Origin: Lutjanus erythropterus
Lineage: Eukaryota > Chordata > Actinopteri > Lutjaniformes > Lutjanidae
Assembly (NCBI GenBank): GCA_020091685.1
Contig: CM034600.1
Span: 12,628,438-12,692,437 of the forward strand
DNA: 64,000 nucleotides
Direction: 5' to 3'
The notes under the pieces are model-generated. The model was not told the origin of the DNA. It worked only from the letters and a program-made list of their open reading frames with translations, and did not search any database. How positions within the stretch are numbered: the first letter of the stretch is position 1; every line of letters begins with the position of its first letter. This document shows, piece after piece, positions 35,380-47,029 of this stretch. A program made the translations under genes and the position numbers.

Positions 35380-35442
35380 TCTAACCTACCTCTGTACGGG
35401 TTAGTTTGGGTGTGCAGTTACAGCGTTCAGTCCAAAAACGAG
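35380..35442 (+). other. chdh: Putative CHDH non-coding first exon
   Basis: A strong donor, AAACGAG|GTAAGG (GT at 35443), lies just right of MITE copy D. The coding exon begins after an acceptor (TTTACAG, AG at 37553-37554). The exon's left limit is a guess. About 2.1 kb of intron with no coding features separates the two. Confidence 0.45.
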
Positions 35443-37557
35443 GTAAGGGCAGTTATTTTCTGCTGCTTAAACTTAAGTTTTCAGAACGTCTTCCTGCCTG
35501 TGTTGGTAATAAACTACTCTGGCACAAACTCGGTTTAAAGTGTTCGTAAAGTTGCATTCAGTTGGTTTGCATGTCCTGCTGTGAACTGCAGACGACTGAC
35601 CGACATAAATAACGTTATCTAAACGAACGTAACGGTTAAAGTTGAAGTCCCGAAAGAAGTCTCAACAGCGCTGTCACCAATTGACCATACCCGGTAAAGA
35701 TAAAAAAAATAATTTAAACATCTTATCTTTAATAGTTTTAACCCTTGAACTGTGTTTTAAACGAGCAGAAATGTGTCTGCAAGTGTAGGTAGGTGTTGCA
35801 GCAGAGTTATAGACCCCAGACTGGTTGCGAAATTGGCCTTTCATCGTAAACTGTGAATTCAGACCGAAATGATAAGTTTGAACGTGAAACTTGCAGACAT
35901 CCTTCTGTCATACACTTCTCACTTTAGGACATGACATTTACATACTAGCTTAAGTGAATGGCTGCTTTATTGGTTTGTTAATATGACAGCCATCCTGACC
36001 CAGTTAGATATCCCTGCCTTGTCCTGAATGACATGACTACACTATCTCTGGAGAGTTGTAAACATTTGCACAGCATAGGCAAGAGACACACACACACGTG
36101 ACCTACGTGACTTTTTGGGACATTCAATAGCCCTGTACTCATTTCCTGGGGGCAGTTTTTCAAAACGCTTAACCCAAACCAGATTTATCCAGATATGATT
36201 AAATCTCACATTTTGGTATTTCAAAACCAGAAGATGTGATCCTGATCCAATGAAGTTGGGATACAGATTTGGTAATCCAGTCCTACCCAGGGTTCAGGTC
36301 AAATGTTATTTTTGGGTATATCAAAACTCTAAGATGTGGATTAGGGTAGTTTTGATGATAAAAATCAGGATTATTCAGATACCACTGGAATGGTGGATTC
36401 GGGGTGGACTCCAGGTGGCTGTAGAGACATGTAGGGCTCATGGGATATATTTAATAATTATTTGATTGATGTTTTCCATGATAAAATAACACAGATCAAA
36501 CAAAACTATATTCATTCTAAATTAAACAATCAACCAATAAATCATTATTTGATTAGAACACAAAAAACAAGTCCAAGTTGAAGTAAAAATGGGTTCAGTG
36601 AGAGATGCTCTAATGAAACATTATTTTACTGACGGTCTTCTGATCAGTAAAGGCAGTTGTATGCTGACAAAACAGTCTATTACTTTTTTAATCCAGTAAG
36701 ACATTTAATTAATAATAATTAATTACTAATGCACTTCCAAACATATTCAGTTGTCTGTAATAATGAAATGTTATTTTGATCAACAGATGGAAGCCTATCC
36801 TAAGACTGCAAATCCAGATTCTCTAATCCTGATCTTGAAGAAGATCAGGTTTATCTCGGATAGCAAAAAAAGGGTTTACAAAATCTGGATTGTTCTGATC
36901 TAGACTAAAAGTTTTGAAATACTGGCCCCCAGAGACTTACCTTAAGACTACCCATTCTCATTACTTGTCTTACCCTATCCCATGCCCTACACCTAACCTT
37001 AAGTTAACCCTACCCTTAACAACTGACTCTGTCAGTGGCTTGCAGATGTTCACATTTTATTTATCAAATCTCCTCTGAAGCTGGCTGTGCATGATCACAG
37101 CGTTTTATCAGGCTGAATCCAAGTGACACTGCAGCAGAGAGAAGCTTACTTGTTGAGACACATAAGACTCCGTTTGACCAAATAAAACAAATAAAATGTT
37201 AACATTTGGCACTTCATGAATCAGAAGTTAAGAGAGTAACTTCTCTCCTGATCAGCAGTGAGGGGACTATGACAAATAACAAGGGCTCCAGATCAGGTCT
37301 TTGTAGCTGTTCATTTCACTAACAGTTGGTAACTTATTGGTTGAGACTGTGAGGTCAAGGTGTGGCTCAAGTAATAATTAATAAAATGTCAAACAAAAGC
37401 CTCTTTGTAACCCACAATTTGCATACTTAGCAGGACGCAGTACACACAATCAGTCTTGGACATGTAAATTTCATTCAGTACCATCAGATATACTAGTTCT
37501 AGTTCCAGCTTGCCCCATCCAGTGCATCCTTTAAAGTCTGTTTCTTATTTACAGTGA

Positions 37558-37605
37558 ATGAAGAAAACCCTTCCGGAGCCAGGATGTTGTCTTTGGCCAT
37601 ATTAG
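37558..37605 (+). CDS. Upstream ORF overlapping the CHDH start
   Basis: An ATG four bases into the exon opens a 15-codon frame ([15 protein letters not shown]) that ends at TAG 37603-37605, past the CHDH ATG at 37584, in a different frame. It could lower CHDH translation. It is seen in sequence; its effect is inferred. Confidence 0.45.
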   Translation: MKKTLPEPGCCLWPY

Positions 37606-40600
37606 GCCAGACTGGAGCCCGACGAGTTGTGACTTCAACTCGAGGGGGATTTATGAGGGATGGCAGGTGCCTGTTCACCTGTTTGCCAGAGTGGCCATTT
37701 GTCCCCAAGACCAGAAACACTAGCCAGGCCTTTTCCTGCTCCACTTCCTTCAGCCAGTACAGATGCTTTAGCGCCACATCTGCTTATCTGAATGCTTCAT
37801 CATCACCCACAGCAAATCAGAAAACACCCTCCTACAGTTATGTCATCGTTGGGGCGGGGTCGGCGGGCTGTGTTCTTGCCAACCGCCTGAGTGAGGATTC
37901 CCATGAGTCTGTGCTGCTGCTGGAGGCTGGGCCTAAAGATTTGCTGCTAGGCAGCTTACGGCTGTCATGGAAGATCCACATGCCAGCTGCGCTGACCTAC
38001 AACCTCTGTGATGACAAGTACAGTAGTTCAATTATTACAGTGCAGTATAAAGCTATTTAGAGCTATAACAATTAGTTGATTAGTCAGTTGGTTATCAAGT
38101 ATGCCGTTAATTGCCAATTATTTTGATAATCGGTCAACTGTTTTGAGTCATTTCTTTTAAAAATATCCAAATTCTCAAGTGTAATTATTTTCTTGTGTCT
38201 TTTGTCCTCTATAAGAATCATCTGAATATCTTTGGGTTGGGAAAAAAAAAAAAAACATTTGGACACTGATTGAGATTTTTCAGCATTTTCTGAAATTTTA
38301 TTGATCTAACAACTAATCAATTAATCGAGAAAATGATGCAAACCACTGATTACCTAAACGCAAATACAGACTCGATGTGACATTTTAGCAACACACCAGT
38401 CATGGGAGACTCAACAGTAACAAATGAGTCATTCAACTTATTTGTCCAGCTGATATCAGTTTCCAAATAACAATAAATATGAAACTGTTGATGTCATTCT
38501 GTATTTCTTTTCATTTCTTCTCAGGTATAACTGGTACTACCACACTTTACCCCAGGCCCACATGGACAGCCGGGTGCTGTACTGGCCGAGGGGCCGTGTC
38601 TGGGGCGGGTCCTCTTCTCTCAATGCCATGGTGTACATCCGTGGACATGCTGAAGACTACAACCGCTGGCAGAGAGAGGGGGCTGAGGGCTGGGATTACG
38701 AACACTGTCTGCCTTACTTCAAGAAAGCTCAGTGTCATGAGCTGGGAGAAAACAGGTACCTAACAGAAATATCTGGAGCGCTTTTTTTTTTTTCATCCAA
38801 GGGCATCATGCAAAACCTGTGAGCATCACAGAACCCTATCGTCACTATTTATTCTCAAGCTCTGACTGGATGATAGCTGTTATTAAAGTAAATGAAATGA
38901 AATGTTCTAAGTTATCTGATAATTATATATGTACAACTGTCTACAGAAAGGTAGCATTGTTGGTAATAAAATGATAAATATCTTTTCAGTATTGATCTTT
39001 TAATACCTCCTGTATATGTGACTTCCTTAGATAGATATGTTGCATTTTAAAATGCAACTGTTCTCATCTGAGACATATCTAATTTGTGTTTCTTGTGGGA
39101 ACTACAGGTACCGGGGAGGCAGGGGACCTCTTCATGTGTCCAGAGGAAAGACCAACCATCCCCTTCACAAGACTTTTATTGAAGCAGGGCAGCAGGCAGG
39201 GTACCCCTTCACTGATGACATGAATGGATACCAACAGGAGGGCCTGGGTTGGATGGATATGACCATTTATAAAGGTTCTGGGAAATACTATAACATCAAT
39301 GTAGTATTTATACATCTGTTATGAACCACCCTTTTAATTTTGTCTACATCTGACTGTCCAAATCTGTCCAGGGAAGAGGTGGAGCTCAGCCAGTGCCTAC
39401 CTGAGACCTGCTCTGGGTCGACCCAACCTGAAGACGGAGGTACGCTGCCTGACCACCAAGATCCTGTTTGATGGCAACCGCGCTGTGGGTGTGGAATACA
39501 CTCAGAATGGACAAAAGAAAAGGGTAAAATGAAGAGACTTTCTGTCAGTTTAAAAGATGAGGAAAAGAAAATTATATTGTGACAGGTGATATTAATTAAA
39601 AAAAAAAATCTAAATTCTTAACCAATCCTTTTCATTTATCTTTTCACTTACTACTGACTTGATTTATGTGGATGTTTTTTACGCTGTGCTAACAACGTGG
39701 ATGACGGGATGGCAATGGTGGTCATTGGATCCATCATTCTGGTTCAGACTGAAATATTTATGCAGTTATTGGATGGGTTGGATGAATCCTAATTACATTT
39801 TTGTATTCTGGTGAACTATCTTGATATCTTGATTATTTTAATTGATTACCATCAAATTTGGTAGACATGTTGCCCAGTGGATGAATCAGACGACTTTGGT
39901 AATCCCCTGACGTTTCATTTAGCCCCGCAAGCAGGTCAGAACTTTCGTTTATCCATTGAAAATCAACATTAATTTTTCATACCTTCATGGTTCTCAGACT
40001 ATATATTCAAGAGACTTCCCCTTGCACCATTATGAGGTTGACATTTCCATGTTACAGTTATCATTTTGAGCATGTTAGCATTCAGGATTAAACTGTTGAA
40101 TATTTTCACAAGAATGGCTGCAGATACTCACTCTTCCTCAGTGATTCACTCATCAGTTTTTTTCTGATCCCTCTTCAGGTGTTTGCAGATAAAGAGGTGA
40201 TATTAAGTGGAGGAGCCATCAACTCCCCTCAGCTTCTCATGTTGTCTGGTGTGGGCAACGCCAATGACATGAAACAACTTGACATCCCTGTTGTTCAGCA
40301 CTTACCAGGTACATTTTGAGAGAGTGTTTTTTTTTCTTTGGCCAGCGATAGAGTGATTAATTGTCATTTTCATTTTTTTTTATCTCCCTGTCCTACTCTC
40401 TTCTCTTGGTTGTTTCTCAGGTGTTGGCAGTAACCTGCAGGATCATTTGGAGCTGTACATCCAGCAGAAGTGCACTCAGCCCATCACCCTGTACAAGGCC
40501 CAGAAACCTTTCCACATGGTCAAGATAGGTCTGGAGTGGCTCACCATGTTCACTGGTAATCAAAGGCATCTGCACATGCATATGAAAATACAAATGTTCT

Positions 40601-43600
40601 GCTGGATGATCTAAAACCCCAATTCCCCCAAAAGTGGAGACACTGTAGAATGTAAATAAAAACAGAATGCAGTGATTTACAATGATTTTTTTTTTACCTA
40701 TATTCAATTATGTTCAAACTGAAAAATGTTATTGTTTTTTGTAAATATACACTCACTCTGAATTTGATGCCTACACCATGTTACATCACTGAGTAGACTA
40801 ATTGTTTTTAATTGTAGTTCTTGAAGTTTTGAAAGTGAAATTCTGTCCCATATTTGCTTGATATAGGAATTCAGGTGCTCAAAAGTCCAGGTTTTCTGTT
40901 GTGTTTTGCACTACATAATGCACCACACATATTCAATAGGAGCAAAACGTAGTTTGGCATTTTCTTGCTGAAATAAGCAGGGACGTCCTCAAGACTTGAT
41001 TGATTTCCAAAGAAATGTGAACTCCTAAGTCCACAGCACACGTTTTCACTTTGTGTCGGTCCAGTCCTAGAAGTTGGTGGTGTTTCTGGATGTTGTTGAT
41101 GTATAGCTTTCTCTTTGCATTAGTAGATGCAGCGACAGACTGTGTTTACTGACAACGGTTTTCTTGAATGCTCCTGAGCCTATATAGTATCCTTTATACA
41201 TGTTATTTTTTTAATGCAGTGCTGCCTGATTGATCAAAGGAACCGGCAATTAATATTGGTTTTTGGCCTTGCCCCTTACGTGCAGGGATTTCTCCATATT
41301 CTCTAAGTGTTTAATGATAATATGGACTGTATATGGTGAAATCCCTAAATTACTTGTAATCGTACATTGAGAAACCTGCTAAGCTTAAACTGGTGCTGTT
41401 TAAGCTAGGCAGCACTGCATTAAAAAATAACATGTATAAAGGATACTATATAAGCTTAAACTGGTGCTGTTTTTCACAAAGAGGTGAACCTCACCACATC
41501 CTTGCTTGAACAGGGATTTCCATTTATATTTAATAAGGGAAAAAGCTTCAGGCTGAACACCGGCACTCATTTGGTGTGTGGCAACACTTTGTAGATCATA
41601 GCTGGCTTCTATTTCAACACCATTTATTGGGATCTCTTAAACAGCTGTCTTCATTGGAACCCACTTTGTGAAATGTGACATTAACTGGCACGACCACAAG
41701 CAGGGGACATTAACTGTGATACAGATTGTGGGCTTGAGCTTGGTACAAATGATCTTGGCAGAGGATGCTGTACATTTGTGGTGGTGTCACAGTAAGGGGC
41801 AGGAGCAGGTGGGGGCCAGCTTACTCATAAATGACAAATAAAAACTACATGCATCACACTGGTGATATCGATAAAAAAAACAAAGAGCAAAGTATCACAA
41901 CACACAGTATATGTATGAAGTATCTGTTGTGTGATCTTTAGTCGCACATGACACAGAGTCCCACCATCTCACTAACCATGATGATCATCCCATAGGTTAT
42001 GGAGCAACAGCTCACTTGGAGAGTGGAGGGTTCATCCGCAGTCGGCCAGGTGTCACACACCCTGACATCCAGTTTCACTTCCTGCCCTCACAAGTCATTG
42101 ACCATGGACGAGTTGCCTCCAAGATAGAGGCGTATCAGGTGTGTGTGGTTTGTGTTTTAAGGAGACTGTTGCTCTGTTTTGTCTGATTAATACAGTTGTT
42201 TATCTCTGACTCCACATGGTGTGTGTGTGTCTGAGAGCTTTCAGGATTATTTATGATCATGTTCCTATTGTATTACACAGGAAAATGTGTCTTGTTGGTG
42301 TTACTGTGATTTGGCTGTGACTGTGTCACTGACATACTGTGTGTACTCTTAAGCCTGTATGCACCCAAACTGAGGATAAGATCCTCACATGCCCAAGAGA
42401 ATGCTTACACACCTGTCATTCCATGGAAAAACAGTTACTTGATCCCTGATGATACAATAACAGCTTCCAAGAAATTTCCAGAGAGGTGGCCCAGCTATTT
42501 ATAGCTTCCTTCAGATAATGATTAAAGATTACATCATTATTAGATCATAATGCACAGTGCTGACACTAGGTTTCAATTTGAACTGCTACAAAAGGCTTGA
42601 AGGGACAGTTCACCCTGAAACCAAAATACCTCCTGAGAAACTTAGTTTCTTCTAGACAAGCATTTTTTTTTGTCAGTGTGCATTACAGTAACAGGATAAA
42701 ACAGAACCTTACAGAATGCACAATAACAATATGTGACAGCAGGCACTGTTGGGTAACTGATGAGAGAAGGTGAAATGAGTGGTTGGTAGTTTCAGCTATC
42801 AGCTGTTTTAAGCTGTGTGATTCTACACAGAACAAAGCAATAGCATGGAAGGCGGTATGATATGTATGATTGAGAAGTGAGAGGAGGACACTTTCTCATG
42901 TTGTCACATCACATATTACAAGGAAAGGCATTTAAGTAATTTAATAAGTCTCCAAGAAAATGGTTCCTACGTGAAACTGCTCACAGCCAGGTGTGTGGAT
43001 TGTCTTGAGTAACCTGATCATGATTTCTGAAAAGAGACATTACTGTGTATTAGTTTTGAGCCCCACAAATCAGATAATATTTAATTTCATTATATTTGGG
43101 AGAAAACAAACATATCTACAGCAAATATCTCTAAAACTCACACCAAAACTATCTAGATGGATAAATAGGACTACAGGTGAGAGGCAAAATATGTATCTTT
43201 GATTTTGGAGTGACCTGTCCCTTTAACATATTTAAAAGTACATTTTCTGTCCTGCAAATGTAAATATGGCACTATATAGTTTTTGATGTCTGAATTTTTT
43301 GAGTAGGCAAATCATGGGTTATTTGTGTTTAAAGTATTTGCAGGTTTGTGTCATGAGTAGAGCTGCAACTAACAGTTATTTTCATTAGTCTGTTTCCCTG
43401 ATCAATCTATGAGTTTTTTGGTCTATAAAATTTCAGAAAATGGTGAAAAATATCAATCAGTGTTTGCCAAAGCCCAAGATCATGTCCCCAAATGTTTTGT
43501 TTTGTCTAGAAGCAGAAAATACACAGTTTACTGTGATAGAGGTGTGTGTACTGGATCTTGGTGTGCCCAGAGACACACAGTGGTTGCTTAACTGTCAGGT

Positions 43601-46600
43601 CATTTAGTGGAAAATAACACTGAATTCTGGGGTTTTCCATGAATACATTTTTGAAGAAACTCTGATTTATCTGTGTAGCTGCCCCTGATACTGGGTAGGG
43701 CTTTTCATTGCACAAAGATTGTTGGGTTATTTTATTTATTTATTTATTTTTTTGTGGCATTTGTTTGACTATTGGACATTGAGATGTCCAAGAAAATGGA
43801 CAAGAAATGGGAGAGAGAGGAGGAGTATGACATTCAACAAAGGTCGCCAGCAGAATTTGTTCTGAAAAATCAGTATTTGTTGATTTTTTAAAAACTCAGA
43901 AAGTCTTTCCATAATACTTACTGCTATTCTGATTTAGTTTTTTCTAGAAACCGCAGAAACTCTTCTAACCACCTGGATGAAAAAATATGCTCTTGATACT
44001 AGGGCTGCAACTAAAGACTATTTTCATTATCCATTTATTGGCAGATTATTTTTATTTAATTTGTTAATGATTAGTCATGGTAAAGTAGTAAAAAGATGGC
44101 CTCAGATTGCTTCATTTGTGCAAACAGCATTCCAAATCCCAAAGACTCTTAATTTACTATCTTAAATAACAAAGAAAAGCAGTAAATCCTCATATTTAAG
44201 AGGCTGAAAGTAGCAAATGTTGTTTCTTTGCTTGAAAAAAATTGTGAAACATTTAATCAGATACCAAAATAGTTTATGTTCTTTCAGTCGACTAATTGAT
44301 TAATCAACTAAAACCAGTTTTGAGAACTGGGTTAAAACCTTTTTTTAGTTTAGTTTTTTTTGTTTTGTTTTGTCATTCAAGCAAAGATGGTAGCTCTTGA
44401 CATAATTGTCTGTACTGAACTGTGCAACATGAAACAAAAGTTATCCGTTTATGCTGCACTGATGTTACACTGTATTGTTTAATTTTCGCAAAAATAACAT
44501 GTTTATGTTTTTCTTTTGCTATCCAAAAGAGCAAGGAGATATGTGTTATTTCTAGCTGTCTGGATGTTGGCAACTTCAGAAATGGGTTGATTTTTTTTAT
44601 TGTGCAGCAGACTGAATACCAGGTGAATATAAAGTCTTCAGAAAAGCTGTCAGTGTTGTTATAAAACCCTTTGGTGTTTCAAAGATTACTTGGGGTTTAT
44701 TCATGGGGATGTTTAGCTCTGTGATTGCAATAACGGCAAAAGCAGAAACTAAAACCATAAATACGATAACAATCACTGGACGCTGTAATCATTCCGTTGT
44801 GTCTTCTTCATTCTGTCTGTGAAGCCATACCTTCCTAGCATGACAACGCTGTGATTAATGAGGTGTGAAGATAGGGGATTACAGCAACACAGTACTTTTG
44901 GCATCTAAGTGTAAATATAAAACACAGCTCAGAAATTGCATTAAAAGTGTGTGTTTGTGTTGCAGGTTCATGTTGGACCAATGAGAAGCACCAGTATCGG
45001 CTGGTTGAAACTGAAGAGCGCCAACCCCCTGGATCACCCAATTCTGCAGCCAAACTATCTGTCCACCGGTAAGATTTAGTCACTGGACTGTCAAGTACTA
45101 AATCCATCAGAGGTGTCAAGAACTTCACTCCACCTGACAGGAGAATATACTTTCTGAAACCTCATTAGTCTCCTCATACAGCAGGAGATCTACCTGTCTG
45201 AGCTCTGCTTGGGTCTGGATATACTGTGCTTGATATTTTTGCTTTGACCATCCCCTCTGAAAGCTGAGCCCCCACAAGGATCATTGTAATTTGAAAGATT
45301 CTTGGTATCAAGTTTATCTCTTCAATGTGGGAAATGACTTGCTAGAGTTGGGTTAGATTAAGATCTCTATGTATTTTGTTGCAGAGATACTTAAGTTTGC
45401 ACGCTAACCAGCTAACTCCAGCCCATCCTATCATGGCCCTTCCGATGTGCCCCATGGGACCTAAATTGGAAAAAATATTAACTGTAGTCTGTGGTGGGAG
45501 ACAAGTTGTTTTTTGGCTCTATTTGAACTGTACCACAAATTATAAATACGCTGTTTATCAATTTGAAACATAATTTTACAAGTCAAGAAAGTCTCATTTA
45601 GTTGTCCATGTATTGTAGTTTAGTTTTGTGTGAAACTGCTTAGTGAACTACATCTCTCATTTTGCACAGTCTACGCCCCCAGCACCAATCTTCCTGTCCC
45701 TTTGACATTATCTTACCTGAAGTGTTTTATTAAGTGACTCCTGGTGCCTTTATCAGCCATGAAGTCGTTGTGTGACTACATCCCAGTATGAAAACACACA
45801 GGCATTGTAGCTCACTTTTGAAGAGAGAAAATCATGACATCACTTCTGTGACTTCTGGTTGTGTAGTCTTCATAATTACCTATCTTCACAGTCTGACACT
45901 TTAACAGTTTTACAGCAAAATGCTACTTTTATTATCTTTTAAATTGACAAACATCATATGTATAATTTGTGGCACAATTCACACAGGATCCAAAAATTAT
46001 TTTTCTCTCGCCATTGATTACAGTTCATATTTTTTCCAAAGTTAGGTCCCATGGTGGTCCACCAGAAGGGGCGTGACCAAGGCACTCTATACTGCTTTGT
46101 GCCTCAAGAAGCAAGAGGCGTCGCCCGTAGTTTCAGCTGGGACATGTGTGAGCTGGGGGGTTTTTACTTTCACAAACTCTCTTAGCTTAACCGTACAAGA
46201 CTCGATGGAAACGAAATAAAACTCACCAAAAAGTCTTCCTAATGTTCAAAAATAGCCAACTCCAGTGTGGTTGAAATAAATCCTTCATCCACTGTGGTTA
46301 GATGTAAGAATATTCTGGCTCCCCGCTGCCTCTCTGAAGCCTGACTACCTCTTGCTCAAGGTTCCATTGTCGTGTTTACAAATACTCCCAGGTCTGGCCA
46401 GACTCAAGTCAGCTGAGGGCCACTAGCAACACAGCTAACTGAGTTAACAGCAGCGCGTACGCTAGTTAAAGCAAAGAGTACAGTGAGCAGCAGTTAGCTG
46501 TTACTCTGATGATGTGCTGCCCTCTATTAGTTTGACTAATGTTCAACAGATGGCCATATTTCATACATTGCCTCACTATTGTTCATCTTTTTCTCTCTTC

Positions 46601-47029
46601 TCTCTGTCAGATATTGACGTGTGGGAGTTCAGGGAGTGTGTCAAACTCTCAAGAGAGATTTTTGCCCAGAAGGCCTTTGACATATTCCGTGGTCCTGAAG
46701 TCCAGCCTGGTCCTCAGGTCCAATCTGACGCTGACATCGACGCTTTTGTCCGCAGAAAAGCTGACAGCGCCTACCACCCGTCCTGCACCTGCAAGATGGG
46801 CTCGCCTTCCGATCCGATGGCAGTTGTTGACTCAAACACACGTGTTCTGGGTCTGGAGCGGCTGCGCGTGGTCGACGCTTCCATCATGCCCAGTATTGTC
46901 AGTGGCAACCTGAACGCTCCAACCATCATGATGGCAGAGAAGGCTGCTGATATCATCAGAGGTCGCCCTCCTCTTGTTGACCCAGGCGTTCCTGTGTACC
47001 AACCCGCGACACTTGACACACAGAGATGA
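37584..47029 (+). CDS. chdh: Choline dehydrogenase, mitochondrial
   Basis: Nine coding exons: 37584-38017, 38525-38755, 39108-39274, 39372-39523, 40179-40308, 40421-40555, 41996-42138, 44966-45068, 46611-47029, giving 637 residues (human 594). CHDH oxidises choline to betaine aldehyde at the inner mitochondrial membrane, using FAD and passing electrons to the respiratory chain. The N-terminal ~85 residues are Arg/Ser/Thr-rich with few acids, as in a mitochondrial targeting peptide. The FAD-binding GMC signature is [20 protein letters not shown]; then [40 protein letters not shown]. The C-terminal catalytic block is [13 protein letters not shown] (active-site His) and [18 protein letters not shown] (conserved Asn). 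The ATG at 37584 is chosen because the frame upstream (from GTG at 37554) has no ATG. An out-of-frame upstream ORF overlaps this start. The extra N-terminal length relative to human is in the presequence. Confidence 0.97.
40614..41780. mobile_element. Interspersed DNA element in CHDH intron 6
   Basis: Starts AACCCCAATTCCCCCAAAAG followed by 'tggagacactgtagaatgtaaataaaaacagaatgcagtgattt' type sequence, a very common fish non-autonomous DNA element. It also contains a near-perfect 46-base inverted repeat (41181-41226 with 41407-41452). No intact transposase. Confidence 0.55.
42598..43227. repeat. 'GGGACAGTTCACCC' MITE in CHDH intron 7
   Basis: The left end AAGGGACAGTTCACCCTGAA is inverted at the right as GTGACCTGTCCCTTTAA. 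Same family as 34045-34378 and 49837-50300. Confidence 0.65.
44003..44310. repeat. 'GGGCTGCAACTA' fish element
   Basis: Starts AGGGCTGCAACTAAAGACTA and ends near GACTAATTGATTAATCAACT. Two related pieces are nearby at 38053-38346 and 43366-43470. Confidence 0.6.

Noticed and set aside
37554-37583. Extended CHDH N-terminus starting NEENPSGAR
   Set aside because: The frame begins at GTG with no ATG before 37584, and an intron acceptor ends at 37554.
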